64,000 nucleotides of DNA from Sinorhizobium fredii (GCF_002944405.1 NZ_CP024308.1:1-64000); one strand, 5' to 3'; counted from the stretch's first letter, positions 1 to 8,110 are shown. Made by a program: numbers and translations. Notes: a model not told the origin generated them from the sequence alone.

Positions 1-103
1 TACTTGTTCCAGGAGACGTCGGTGGAAGGCAAGGCAAGGGGGGCCGGGAAGCCTTCCGCGCGATCGCTGCGAAGATACCGGGCGGGCAAGGAGGCCCGAT
101 ATC

Positions 104-132
104 TTGTATGTCGTTTCAAATGACACTATATT
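104..132 (+). promoter_or_regulatory. Promoter with embedded operator for the Xre/RES operon
   Basis: A sigma70-like promoter is visible: TTGTAT at 104-109, a 17-bp spacer, and TATATT at 127-132, 28 bp before the antitoxin ATG. The spacer is almost entirely a 17-bp inverted repeat at 109-125 with arms TGTCGTTT and AAATGACA, one mismatch per arm. A repressor bound there would block polymerase, as expected for a self-regulated toxin-antitoxin operon. Binding by the Xre-type antitoxin encoded downstream is inferred. Confidence 0.65.
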
Positions 133-159
133 TAGCCTCAAGTGGAGCGGAGATGAACT

Positions 160-591
160 ATGCTTGCGTTTGAGAATGTTGCCGACGTCCTTGGCCTGCC
201 AACGAAAGAAGCGGCGGCGCGTTCTCCGCTTGGGCTGATTACGCGTATCGAGGGCGGCCTGCCGGTCGCTGCGTTGGAGCGGGTCGTCCATCTTCTGGCT
301 CCAAATGACAGTCAATTCAAGTATCGGCTTGTACCAAAGGCGACCTACGAACGGCGGAAGGTTACGCATCGGCTTTCACCGGATGAGGGGATGCGCGTCG
401 CGCGCCTGGCCAGGGTCTGGAACCTGGCACTGGATGTTTGGCAGAGTGAGGAGGAGGGGCGTGATTTCCTGTTTCGGCCTCACCCGATGCTTGAGGACAA
501 ACGTCCGATTGATGTGGTCATTCAGAGTGAAATCGGTGCCGAACTCGTCTTGGAAATTCTTGCGAGCCTGAAATACGGCAGCGCTGCGTGA
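160..591 (+). CDS. Xre/MbcA/ParS-type antitoxin of a RES toxin pair
   Basis: A 143-residue antitoxin of the family with an N-terminal Xre-like helical region and a C-terminal toxin-binding MbcA/ParS/Xre (DUF2384-like) domain. The segment from about residue 68 (HRLSPDEGMRVARLARVW) is the usual start of the toxin-binding part, and the ending with ELVLEILASLKYG fits the family tail. It should neutralise the RES toxin encoded next and repress the shared promoter through the inverted repeat at 109-125. Its stop codon overlaps the GTG start of the toxin, so the two are translationally coupled. The length is normal for the family. Identification rests on the conserved ending plus the unmistakable partner. 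Confidence 0.88.
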   Translation: MLAFENVADVLGLPTKEAAARSPLGLITRIEGGLPVAALERVVHLLAPNDSQFKYRLVPKATYERRKVTHRLSPDEGMRVARLARVWNLALDVWQSEEEGRDFLFRPHPMLEDKRPIDVVIQSEIGAELVLEILASLKYGSAA

Positions 592-1070
592 CGCCTCAGA
601 TTCTCGATCGCACGCTGTCGGCATTTCGAATGGGTGACCCACAGGGGACCTATCCGATATTCGACGCCACGGGCTCGACCATAGCCCCCGGAAGATGGAA
701 CACGCCCTCAAGTCCGATCATTTACAGCAGCGAACACTATTCGACTGCGGTACTCGAAAAGCTGGTACATGGTAGCGGTCGATTGCCGCCGAATCAGCAT
801 TACGTGGAGATCACGATACCGCGCGGGTTGACCTATGAGGTCTTCTCGCCGCCGGATCTCCCAGGCTGGGATGCGATGCCGCCAACGGCAAGCAAAAGGT
901 TCGGAGAGCGATGGTGCCTCGAACAGCGGAGCGCAATTTTGCTCGTTCCGAGTGTTGTAGCCCGGGTTGACCGGAACATCTTGATAAATCCGGCTCATCC
1001 GGAGTTCCGCGAAATCCAGATCAGTCTTCATCAGCCCGTTTATTGGGATCGGCGTCTTTTCGGGCCGTGA
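588..1070 (+). CDS. RES-domain toxin (NAD+ phosphorylase family)
   Basis: A 160-residue RES-domain protein. Members degrade NAD+ and so arrest growth when released from their antitoxin. Visible family features are the N-terminal Arg-rich start, GRWNTPSSPIIYSS (family GRWNxxGxxxxY), the LEKLVH segment after SEHYSTAVLE, and a C-terminal NPAHPEF motif followed by the usual basic end. The GTG start at 588 overlaps the antitoxin stop (GTGA), so antitoxin is made first. The open frame is full length, with no sign of inactivation. The activity is known for the family and not shown here. Confidence 0.88.
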   Translation: MTPQILDRTLSAFRMGDPQGTYPIFDATGSTIAPGRWNTPSSPIIYSSEHYSTAVLEKLVHGSGRLPPNQHYVEITIPRGLTYEVFSPPDLPGWDAMPPTASKRFGERWCLEQRSAILLVPSVVARVDRNILINPAHPEFREIQISLHQPVYWDRRLFGP

Positions 1071-1115
1071 CAGCAGCAACAGCGGTTCTGGTGCTGAGAA
1101 GAAGAGGAACACATC

Positions 1116-1841
1116 ATGCCGTCTGAGACACGATCACCGCGCCTAGCGGTCCTGATCGATGCGGACAACACGTCGGCCAAGATCGTCGATGGGTTGTTCG
1201 AAGAAGTTGCCAAGCTCGGCGAGGCGAGCGTCCGACGCATTTACGGGAATTTCTCAGGCACACGATCGAAAGCCTGGGCGGATGTGCTGGCCAAACACGC
1301 TATCATCCGCAGCAGCAGTTCGCCTACACCACCGGAAAGAACGCTTCCGACATAACGTTGGTGATCGATGCCATGGACCTCTTACACAGCGGGCGCTTCG
1401 ATGGCTTCTGCCTCGTATCGTCCGACAGCGACTTCACACGACTAGCCGCGCGTATTAGCGAGTAGGGAATCGATGTCTCGGCGAACAAAAGACGCCAGAG
1501 AGCTTTCGGCAGGCCTGCCGCAGGTTCGTGTACACCGAAAACCTGCTCCCTCGAGCCATCAAGGTGAGCAGAGCACCGCCTCGGCCGAAAAGCCGCTGCA
1601 GCCGGTGAGCGCGGCCGTGCCGCTGATCGAAAAGGTGCTCTCGCAGGAGGAAACCGAGGATGGATGGGTGAATCTCGGCACTGTGGGTAAGCAATTGCTC
1701 AACCTGGCGCCGGACTTTGACCCACGTACGTTCGGCTTCCGCAAACTCAGCGATCTTGTCCGGAAGTCAAAACAACGCGAGGTGAAGCAGGCCGAGGGAG
1801 GTCCCATCAGTATTCGGCTGAAGCAACGCCGAAAAAGCTAG
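1116..1841 (+). pseudogene. Decayed NYN-domain/LOTUS (OST-HTH) protein gene
   Basis: The remains of a LabA-like gene with an N-terminal NYN (PIN-like) RNase domain and a C-terminal OST-HTH/LOTUS RNA-binding domain. The first frame (from ATG 1116) gives LAVLIDADNTSAK and RRIYGNFSG, typical of the NYN domain. It then loses the frame near 1308, where one base appears deleted. The next frame reads NASDITLVIDAMDLLHSGRF up to an in-frame TAG at 1463. A third frame carries ESFRQACRRFVYTENLLPRAI at about 1498-1562, and the original frame resumes with the LOTUS part (VPLIEKVLSQ, WVNLGTVGKQL, FGFRKLSDLV) to 1841. At least three lesions separate the parts, so no complete product is possible. Restored, it would be about 240 residues. 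Confidence 0.85.
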
Positions 1842-1952
1842 CCGGCGGTTGCGAAGCATGCGCCAATCGACCTAAGTTCCCCATCAGACAGGCAATCAGG
1901 CTTCACTGCCGCCCACCATCCCTTCCACCCAGTCGACAAGGAGCGTTTTGCC

Positions 1953-2213
1953 ATGAAGACCAAGGAAGAACTGATCAGGAAGCGGCCCTATGAGCTCTGG
2001 GAGAGAGCAGGGCGCCCGGAGGGCGACGGTCTTGAGTACTGGTTTCAAGCCGCGAAGGAAATCGAGGCGATAGGGATAAATGCGGTTCTTGGCGAACCCG
2101 ATGAACGGGGAACTGCCGCTAAACCGAAAAAAGCGCCGAAATCCGCGGTGAGGAAGCAGCCAGACAGTGCAGCGCCACTGAAAAGACGCACCGTTTCCAA
2201 AACCAGCGGCTAA
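1953..2213 (+). CDS. DUF2934 domain small protein
   Basis: An 86-residue protein with the DUF2934 signature at residues 7-40: IRKRPYELWERAGRPEGDGLEYW, quoted here as the pieces RKRPYELWERAG and RPEGDGLEYW, then a Lys/Arg/Pro-rich tail. The family is common in rhizobia, often next to stress genes, and its role is unknown. AAGGAG lies upstream of the ATG. It is a single gene between the decayed NYN gene and the convergent integrase. The basic tail could suggest nucleic-acid contact, but that is inference only. Confidence 0.75.
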   Translation: MKTKEELIRKRPYELWERAGRPEGDGLEYWFQAAKEIEAIGINAVLGEPDERGTAAKPKKAPKSAVRKQPDSAAPLKRRTVSKTSG

Positions 2214-2241
2214 AGGATCGGAAACTAAAAGTTCTTGGGAT

Positions 2242-3417
2242 CTAAATGATCAGCCTGGCCGCTCGTCCATTCTTTCGTTCTGCGTTGTTGTAATAGCTCG
2301 CTGCCTGCGTCACTGATTTGTGCAGCGACTGCTGCATCGCTTCGGGGAGCGGAATGCCGCGGTTGGCAGCCTCGGTCAAGTAACCGGATCTCAGGCCATG
2401 CGCCGAAAACAGCACCGGGTCGAGGCCGGCCTGTTTGCAACGGGTTTTCAGGATCAGGTTGATCGATTGCGGCGTCAGCGCCCGCCGATCGACGTTGCCC
2501 CATTGGTCGATGCGTCGGAATACCGGTCCATCCTTTATCCCGGCGTCCTCCAGCCATCGTTTCAATGCGGCCACTGGCCGGCCGATCAAGAGAACGTGTT
2601 CGTCGTCGTCGCTCGTGGTCGTCTTGGTGCGGCCGAGGCGGATCGACAGGCAGGGCAGGGGAGGGGACGTCTTGTCGGCCGGATCGGCGTGTACGGGTTC
2701 ATCGTCGTTGAGATCTTCGACGCGCAGTCCCGCCACTTCGGAACGGCGGCGGCCGCCGGAGGCAAAGGCGGTCAGAAGCAGCGCCATATCGCGCCGATTG
2801 ACCAGCCGATCGCCGGCGCAGGTGGCCAGAAGCTTGGCGAGCACGTCGCCGGTGACAGCGTTTTTGCTCTTGCGCTGTCGCGGCCGGCTGCTGGCTTTCA
2901 CAGCGAGCCTAAGCGCGCTCTTTAGCGATGGCGCGCCGAAGGCACCGCTAAGTCCGCGCCAGCGGGTGAGGATCGACCAGGAGGTCAACCGCCGGCGCAC
3001 CGTGCCCGGCGCGTGCGGGCCCTTGGCCCTGAGCAGCCCCTCGCACCGCAATCCGGCCTCGACATCTGCCGGCATACCGTGCGCCGGTTCCTCGGCGCGT
3101 TTGACCGGATCCCAGAGGTGATGGGCGACGAACTTCAGCAGCAGCGCTTCCGGCGCCGGCCAGGGGAGGGGAGAACCGGTCGCAAGCCGGCACCAGGCCT
3201 CGAGATAGCCGAGATCGGAGGCGAGCGCTTTGAGCGTATTTCCGCCCATGCCCTCACTGGCGAGATGTTTCAGTGTCGCGACGTCGTCGTCGGTGAGCAG
3301 CGCGGCGAGCTGGTCGCGCCGGTCGAAGGGCAGGATGGCGTCGAGCGCGTCGAGTTCTTCGGCGCGGCGATGCAGCGCCTGGCTGTTTGAATCCGCCGTT
3401 CTATGTTGCTTGATCAT
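2242..3417 (-). CDS. Tyrosine recombinase / phage-type integrase
   Basis: A 391-residue site-specific recombinase of the lambda-integrase (tyrosine) superfamily. A SAM-like core-binding N-terminal half (about residues 30-185) is followed by the catalytic domain. Catalytic residues that can be seen are Arg224 in GGRRRSEVAGL, the HxxR pair His340 and Arg343 in AHGLRSGY, and the nucleophile Tyr375 or Tyr376 in ASYYNN, with Lys264 near GRTKT as the likely beta-hairpin Lys. It is full length and apparently intact. It sits among a dead antitoxin, VapBC and other accessory genes, and could be what moved this block. No tRNA or clear attachment repeat is seen beside it, so its target is unknown. Confidence 0.9.
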   Translation of the reverse strand: MIKQHRTADSNSQALHRRAEELDALDAILPFDRRDQLAALLTDDDVATLKHLASEGMGGNTLKALASDLGYLEAWCRLATGSPLPWPAPEALLLKFVAHHLWDPVKRAEEPAHGMPADVEAGLRCEGLLRAKGPHAPGTVRRRLTSWSILTRWRGLSGAFGAPSLKSALRLAVKASSRPRQRKSKNAVTGDVLAKLLATCAGDRLVNRRDMALLLTAFASGGRRRSEVAGLRVEDLNDDEPVHADPADKTSPPLPCLSIRLGRTKTTTSDDDEHVLLIGRPVAALKRWLEDAGIKDGPVFRRIDQWGNVDRRALTPQSINLILKTRCKQAGLDPVLFSAHGLRSGYLTEAANRGIPLPEAMQQSLHKSVTQAASYYNNAERKNGRAARLII

Positions 3418-3488
3418 GGCGGCCAGCCTCCGACGCTATTGCGGAAACCACGGAAATCCCGTGTATTGCGGAACTTAGGAGTGTCGAA

Positions 3489-3742
3489 ATGACGTTGATC
3501 GCAACCGCTGCGGCGTTTCCAAGTATTTCGGGGCCGATCAGGATGCCGCCATGCGCGTGCCGGTGATCATCACCAAGAACGGCCGGCCGTGCACCGTGCT
3601 CCTCGCCTATTAGGACTATCTGCGGCTGTCGCGGCGCGATCGTCGCATCGAGGCGACGCTCGACCTCAGCGATGCCGATCTCGCCGCGGTCGAACAGGCC
3701 GAAATGGAGCCAAGCCTTGACCATCTCAATGCCGAGCTCCTG
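3489..3742 (+). pseudogene. Dead Phd/YefM-type antitoxin gene
   Basis: A broken antitoxin gene. Read from ATG 3489 the start (MTLIAT) soon leaves the frame. One frame over, the sequence gives RVPVIITKNGRPCTVLLAY, then an in-frame TAG at 3611, then DYLRLSRRDRRIEATLDLSD and AEMEPSLDHLNAEL. These are the recognisable core and C-terminus of prevent-host-death family antitoxins (family pattern: VTITKNGRxxxVLLSxEEYxRL, then LSDEDIAAIExAEMP). One frameshift plus one nonsense codon make it non-functional. No cognate toxin is seen beside it; VapBC on the other strand belongs to another family. Confidence 0.78.
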
Positions 3743-3801
3743 ACGGAAATCTCGGCCCACGACGCTGCTTGCGGCGGCTGCCGGGTGCAACGGATGCGAT
3801 C

Positions 3802-4188
3802 TCATGCCGCCTCGATGTCCGTGCGCGAGAAATCATCGCCTTTATAGAGCAGCGTTTCACTGCGCGTCTTGGCCAGCGCATAGGAGAAACAGTCGCCATA
3901 GTTCAGACCGGCCGGATGTCTGCCTTTGCCGTAGCTGCGCCAGGCTCGCCTTGCCACCGCAATCTGTTCCGCGTCAACGGCGACGATTTCAACACCCGCC
4001 TTATGGAGCCATAGATCGAGCTCTGCGGTCCCTGCCTCGCCGAGGCGCGCCTCGATCACAATGGTGAGTTCCAGCAGTGTCGCGGCCGACATAAAGCGTC
4101 GCGGAGCGTCGACGACCTTTTGCTCGTAGGTTTCCGCTTCCGGCTCATTAAAGGCGACGGCGACAATCGCTGACGTGTCGATGACCAT
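3802..4188 (-). CDS. vapC: VapC-type PIN-domain toxin ribonuclease
   Basis: A 128-residue PIN-domain protein, the RNase toxin of a VapBC pair. The acidic metal-binding residues are in place: Asp4 in VIDTSAIVA, Glu40 in TLLELTIV and Asp99 in NYGDCFSYALA, with the typical LLYKGDDF near the C-terminus. Members cleave tRNA or other RNA and inhibit translation. The ATG overlaps the last base of the upstream vapB stop codon, so expression is coupled. The length is normal and the gene looks intact. The RNA target cannot be told from sequence. Confidence 0.92.
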   Translation of the reverse strand: MVIDTSAIVAVAFNEPEAETYEQKVVDAPRRFMSAATLLELTIVIEARLGEAGTAELDLWLHKAGVEIVAVDAEQIAVARRAWRSYGKGRHPAGLNYGDCFSYALAKTRSETLLYKGDDFSRTDIEAA

Positions 4189-4442
4189 CAGTTGGGGAGC
4201 CCGTTTTCGTCATACCCCAAGATCTCGTCGGCGGAGCGGTTGTCGAGAACCGGTAACTTGGCCCAACGCTTGCGGCTGGCAGCAAGCTCCTCGAGAAGGA
4301 CATCGCGATTTCCGGCGTTTGCGAGGCGCCGAAGCCGTTCCTCGAGTGCCCGGCGGGTTGCCAGGGTGATGGTTTCACCGGTTTTCTCGGCCAACGCCTT
4401 TGCGAGACGTTCGGTCTCCAGATCTTTGATGCTGAGCGCCAT
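4188..4442 (-). CDS. vapB: VapB-type antitoxin (Rv0623/PSK transcription factor family)
   Basis: An 84-residue antitoxin of the Rv0623-like family, recognised by its start [18 protein letters not shown], the [19 protein letters not shown] ribbon-helix-helix-like segment and the C-terminal [14 protein letters not shown], which contacts the toxin in relatives. It binds and inhibits VapC and normally represses the operon. It is the first gene of a two-gene minus-strand operon with vapC. The perfect inverted repeat at 4591-4619 lies about 150 bp upstream and is a possible, unproven operator. Confidence 0.9.
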   Translation of the reverse strand: MALSIKDLETERLAKALAEKTGETITLATRRALEERLRRLANAGNRDVLLEELAASRKRWAKLPVLDNRSADEILGYDENGLPN

Positions 4443-5344
4443 TGTTGGTTCCTTGGTTCCTATTTTTCAATATTCTACCTCGTTTCCGCTTAGACGCAAG
4501 CGCTTGGACGCGCTATCTGGCCGAACCTCCGGGTCCTCTCGCGCGCGAGTGCTGCCTCTGCGTTCGCTGATCTGCGACGCCAAAACTATCACTATCGATA
4601 TTGGGTCCCTATCGATAGTAATGGACGGTGGGAAGCGGCGTCCGGAAGACGGAAAGGAGACTCGAGTTAGTTTCCGTTTACAGAATTTTGGCCGTTAATT
4701 CATATGGTTAATTAATCATGAATTCAGCCGACCATCGTCGCTCGCACCGGTTACGTGTATCAACGAGCGAAGGGCCGTTCGACGGTAGGGGAATGGATGC
4801 TTTTTGGGGACACCTGCACGTCACTGTGGTTCGACGACGCGTTGGTGCATCTCCAGGACCTGATGCTGCACGAGCCCGGCGGAAATATCCGCCGCGCTGA
4901 CGCATGAACTCACAATCGCCTGCGATGTACACCGCACCCCCCTCTCATCGCAACTGCCGAGGACGCTCAGCGGGGTGCAGCCTCCGCGACCAAGCTGTCG
5001 CCGACGACATCCCTGAGACTGACGAGGAAGCAAAAGATGACGGCGCGCCAAACGTCGTTTGGCGCTGATTGCGGCATGAACGCGGCCGCGGAACTCGACA
5101 GGAAGGAGCATGACTGGCCGGCCGTGGGGGGCAGAATTGAAGGAGCGCCGGCTCGTCAGCTAGCGTCGCACCCGCACTTGATAGGATGCCAGTTAATTAC
5201 GGTTGCAAAACTCGCCAATCGTTGCAACTGATGAGGTTGTTGATTGTGTTTGAAACAATGACCCGAGCGTTATTAGAATCGGGCTCGTGCGCAGAACTCA
5301 TTCGCTACATGTACGACTGAAGATTCTCCGGAGCCGAAACCTGA
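4443..5344. other. Gene-poor stretch between vapB and the ThyA-like gene
   Basis: About 900 bp with no supported gene. It holds the 4591-4619 inverted repeat. An open plus-strand frame at about 4722-4898 (pieces GRSTVGEWMLFGDTCTSLWF and HLQDLMLHEPGGNIRR) reads like protein but has no good start and is not recognised; it may be a gene fragment. An imperfect palindrome at 5243-5259 (arms ATTGT and ACAAT) precedes the ThyA-like gene and could be a regulatory site. Confidence 0.5.
4591..4619. repeat. Perfect 9-bp inverted repeat upstream of vapB
   Basis: ACTATCGAT at 4591-4599 and ATCGATAGT at 4611-4619 are perfect inverted copies separated by 11 bp. A partial extra copy (AACTATC) lies just before. 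The site is in non-coding DNA, some 150 bp upstream of vapB. It may be an operator or a protein-binding site for plasmid or element functions. Confidence 0.55.
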
Positions 5345-6400
5345 ATGTCTAACAGATATAGGAACATCAGCTTCGCCGCGGCTGGCAGTTTTGAGGAAAT
5401 CATGGAGAAGGGGGACCAGGTCACTGTTCGTGGTCAATTAACCCGCGAAATCCTCAATCAAGTCACCGTCCTGGACCGGCCATTGGAACGCTTCTTGTTC
5501 CTTCCCGGCCGCTTGAACGACTGCTTTGCACAAATAGCCGAGTCAATCTGGGTTCTGGCCGGCCGAAATGACGTCGATTGGCTCACCCACTACCTGCCAC
5601 GTGCGCCCGACTTCTCCGATGATAGAAAAACATGGCGAGCAGGATACGGGCCGAGGTTGCGTCGGTGGCGCGAAAGTGTCGATCAGGTCGATGAAGTTCG
5701 AAAATTGCTTGTCGATGACCGGACCACCCGCCGAGCGGTCATGAGCTTGTTCGATCCTGGACTCGACTACGTCAACAGCAAGGATATTCCGTGCAATAAC
5801 TGGATCGGCTGGCTTATACGCGATGGCCGCCTCAATATGAGCATCGCCATACGCAGCAACGATGCAATGTGGGGCTTTTCCGGCGCGAATGCCTTTGAGT
5901 GGAGCGTGCTGCATGAACTGATGGCGAGATGGACTGGCACCGAGGTCGGGTCCGCGACCTTTTTCGCCGCGTCGTTCCATCTTTACGAACGCCACTTCAA
6001 TACTGCGCCGTCCATCGTCTCAAGGTTTCATGGTATCTCGCCGTACGATTTTGATATTCCGCGGCTGCCGCTCTCAGTCAGCTGGTCTGATCTTGCCGAC
6101 CGATTGGCGCACTGGTTCGAGTTGGAGCAAAGAATCAGAACTGCGCCCGGGGAGGTAATTGCAGAACTACAACTCTTCGATGATCGCTTTCTACGCGGGG
6201 CCTTAGAGGTTCTTCGACTAAAATGGCTCGAACCGCAATTGACGGATACCGAATTGGCTGCGGAGATGGCCAACTTAGATGAAAGCGATATGGTGGCGGC
6301 TACCTATCAGCACCTTGGTCGACGTCGGCCCGCGTTGCTTCGCAGGATGAAGCACACCAAGATTTCATCGTTCTTTTCTGCATTCGAGGCAGAAAGGTGA
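5345..6400 (+). CDS. Thymidylate synthase (ThyA-type) family enzyme
   Basis: A 351-residue protein with the complete set of ThyA landmarks: paired Arg129/Arg130 (TRRAVMSLFDP), the nucleophile Cys150 in DIPCNNWIGW, the Arg-Ser-x-Asp phosphate/base motif at 170-173 (RSNDAMWG), Asn182, and His212/Tyr214 in FHLYERHF. ThyA-type enzymes use folate to methylate or hydroxymethylate C5 of dUMP or dCMP. It is longer than the housekeeping enzyme (about 264 residues), with about 100 extra C-terminal residues and a diverged N-terminus. It is therefore more likely a pyrimidine hydroxymethylase or an accessory paralogue than the cell's thyA. It faces the dCTP-deaminase-like gene and sits beside an operon with a second ThyA homologue. 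Confidence 0.72.
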   Translation: MSNRYRNISFAAAGSFEEIMEKGDQVTVRGQLTREILNQVTVLDRPLERFLFLPGRLNDCFAQIAESIWVLAGRNDVDWLTHYLPRAPDFSDDRKTWRAGYGPRLRRWRESVDQVDEVRKLLVDDRTTRRAVMSLFDPGLDYVNSKDIPCNNWIGWLIRDGRLNMSIAIRSNDAMWGFSGANAFEWSVLHELMARWTGTEVGSATFFAASFHLYERHFNTAPSIVSRFHGISPYDFDIPRLPLSVSWSDLADRLAHWFELEQRIRTAPGEVIAELQLFDDRFLRGALEVLRLKWLEPQLTDTELAAEMANLDESDMVAATYQHLGRRRPALLRRMKHTKISSFFSAFEAER

Positions 6401-6535
6401 GCAACTCCGCCGCAAGCCTCCTACTGGTCCCTTGGAAGGATCATTTGGAATAGGTGCCCAATCGAGTCATTGAGCGATAAAGAGTCTCTGGAGTTCTCGG
6501 TCACGCGGTCTGAATGGACGATGCGATACGAACTT

Positions 6536-7321
6536 CTAGTTTTCGCGTGATTGTACTTCCGAGGGGGCAGGGAGTGGCTGCGCCGTGATATTCGTCGCTG
6601 CCTGTGATCGCAGTGGCATCATAGACAGAATTGACTCTCTAAATGCAAACCCGATCAATCCGACCACGATAGTGGTCAACACTGTAAGAATCACCGTATT
6701 TTTTGTCTGTGCATTCCTTAGTTCATGAAGGCGCTGGTCGAGTCTCTTATCCTCGTCTTCTAGCTTCTTGACGCCGTCCTTTAGTCGTTGATCAAGCGCA
6801 TGCAGCGTATCATTCCCGCCTGTTAGGCTGCTGATGAAGCTTGGAGGTATCGAAGTGGAGCCGGGTTGGCTCTTCCGTTTTTCGGAGGGGTGATCGAGTT
6901 CGGCGTACCAAATCAGGAACAGGGGTAGGCCACGTTGCAGATGAACGGGCGAAGGTCCAGCATTGAACACGGCGAATACCAATGGGCCGCTCCAACCTGG
7001 ATCGACGTGAAATCCGGACACGTTGATTAAGCCCCGCATCTTAAATGTCGCCTTCATGGAAATGAAAGCCATTGCCGTCGGTGGGACTTTCACGGTCTCT
7101 TCAGTGAGCAGGAACGCAAACTGACCCGGGGGGATTTGAAAGGCTTGTTCGTGCTGCAGCTGCTGTTTTGTAGTGGTATAGATGTCGGTGAGATTGGGCG
7201 TGACATAGACTTCTCGTCCAACCGTCAACTCGATGGAATTGCAGTCAACCTTGGGTGACCCTGTCCCGCCTACTAGTTCGCTGAGGCGGCTTTCGAGTGT
7301 CTGGCTGCTCCAAAATGCCAT
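6536..7321 (-). CDS. Membrane-anchored dCTP deaminase/dUTPase-fold protein, probably non-catalytic
   Basis: 261 residues counting from the ATG at 7321, which lies 4 bp after the upstream stop; a TTG at 7354 behind AAGGAG is an alternative. Residues about 1-150 match the dCTP deaminase fold: AFWSSQTLESRL, the beta strands around FAFLLTEETVKVP, and FHVDPGWSGPLVFAVFNAG. In active dCTP deaminases the last motif reads DPGWxGxxxLEFxN, so the catalytic Glu is Ala here, and the SSxxR element is also lost (KATFKM). A coiled coil (ALDQRLKDGVKKLEDEDKRL) and one membrane segment (VILTVLTTIVVGLIGFAF) follow. A nucleotide sensor at the membrane is my inference. Confidence 0.65.
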   Translation of the reverse strand: MAFWSSQTLESRLSELVGGTGSPKVDCNSIELTVGREVYVTPNLTDIYTTTKQQLQHEQAFQIPPGQFAFLLTEETVKVPPTAMAFISMKATFKMRGLINVSGFHVDPGWSGPLVFAVFNAGPSPVHLQRGLPLFLIWYAELDHPSEKRKSQPGSTSIPPSFISSLTGGNDTLHALDQRLKDGVKKLEDEDKRLDQRLHELRNAQTKNTVILTVLTTIVVGLIGFAFRESILSMMPLRSQAATNITAQPLPAPSEVQSREN

Positions 7322-7325
7322 GGCG

Positions 7326-7829
7326 TCAGTCCGCGATGTAGAATTGCCGGACAACGAGCTCCTTGCGCCGCTCGTCGATGGCTTGGTTGAGATCGATCCC
7401 GCGTTCCATCGCGTGGCGCACTGTCCAACTCAAAACGTCGATATTTGCTAGTCGGGCGACCGGCAGAAAATCTTCCAAGTGGTCGATCTTCTCGCAGGCG
7501 TCGGCGAACCGACCAGCAGCGTCCGCTAGGGAACGAAGCGGATCGACCTGGTCACTTCGGTCCTGCGAACATCTCTCAATATCGTCTTGAATACGCTGAT
7601 GTAGAGCGTTGGCAGCGCTCAAACAGACCAAGGTCATGTCAACAAGGGTCTGATCTGTGGACTTCTGCTCGGCGCTGCCCCGTGCAAGCCGACCAACATA
7701 TTTGGCAAAGTGGAGGCCGTAGTGCTTGAGCCGATCCGACTTCGGAAGGCAAATGATATCTGAATGGTTCCGTTGATCGTGGCGGAACTGCGCCTGCTGC
7801 ATCGCCAAAAAATCGTATGCCTGGCTCAT
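7326..7829 (-). CDS. Unrecognised helical protein paired with the Dcd-like gene
   Basis: 167 residues from ATG 7829, chosen because GGAAG lies at good spacing; an ATG at 7844 is possible. It is largely helical, with HYGLHFAKYVGRLARG, LVDMTLVCLSAANALHQRI and a C-terminal region about hierarchical scheduling-like SWTVRHAMERG. The layout faintly recalls all-alpha NTP pyrophosphatases (MazG type), but the metal-binding ExxE and ExxD pairs are not evident, so I do not assign a function. It is the first gene of a minus-strand pair; its stop lies 4 bp before the ATG of the Dcd-like gene, which suggests joint expression. Confidence 0.6.
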   Translation of the reverse strand: MSQAYDFLAMQQAQFRHDQRNHSDIICLPKSDRLKHYGLHFAKYVGRLARGSAEQKSTDQTLVDMTLVCLSAANALHQRIQDDIERCSQDRSDQVDPLRSLADAAGRFADACEKIDHLEDFLPVARLANIDVLSWTVRHAMERGIDLNQAIDERRKELVVRQFYIAD

Positions 7830-8056
7830 TCGACTTTCTTCCATCTTCTCCCGCACGATCCCACATCTGGGTTTATGGTCACGTGACCTAAGTGTGTTCT
7901 TCAAAGCAGAATTCAACGACCTAAACCTACATGTCCGGCGCAGATCGGAGCAATGCGAAAAGTCGATTCTCCCGGAAAGATTGCACAGATAAGTTGCCAG
8001 GATCCCGATTTCCGGACCACTCTGCGTTTTCTCGGAGAGTGGCGAAAGTTATCCCC

Positions 8057-8086
8057 TTGACTCTGCGTTGCGTAAGATTATCTTAC
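8057..8086 (+). promoter_or_regulatory. Promoter and Xre-type operator of the ACP/ThyA operon
   Basis: TTGACT at 8057-8062 and TATCTT at 8079-8084 (16-bp spacer) form a promoter 25 bp before the first gene. The -10 region sits inside a perfect inverted repeat, GTAAGAT-T-ATCTTAC (8072-8086). A further half-site, GTAAGA, lies at 8092-8097. Overlap of operator and -10 box predicts repression by the Xre protein encoded second in the operon, relieved by the ImmA/IrrE peptidase encoded third. Confidence 0.65.
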
Positions 8087-8110
8087 CGCATGTAAGAAGC
8101 GGAGGAAGCG

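Noticed and set aside
5243..5259. Imperfect palindrome before the ThyA-like gene as an operator
   Set aside because: Only outer five base pairs match perfectly; kept only as a note.
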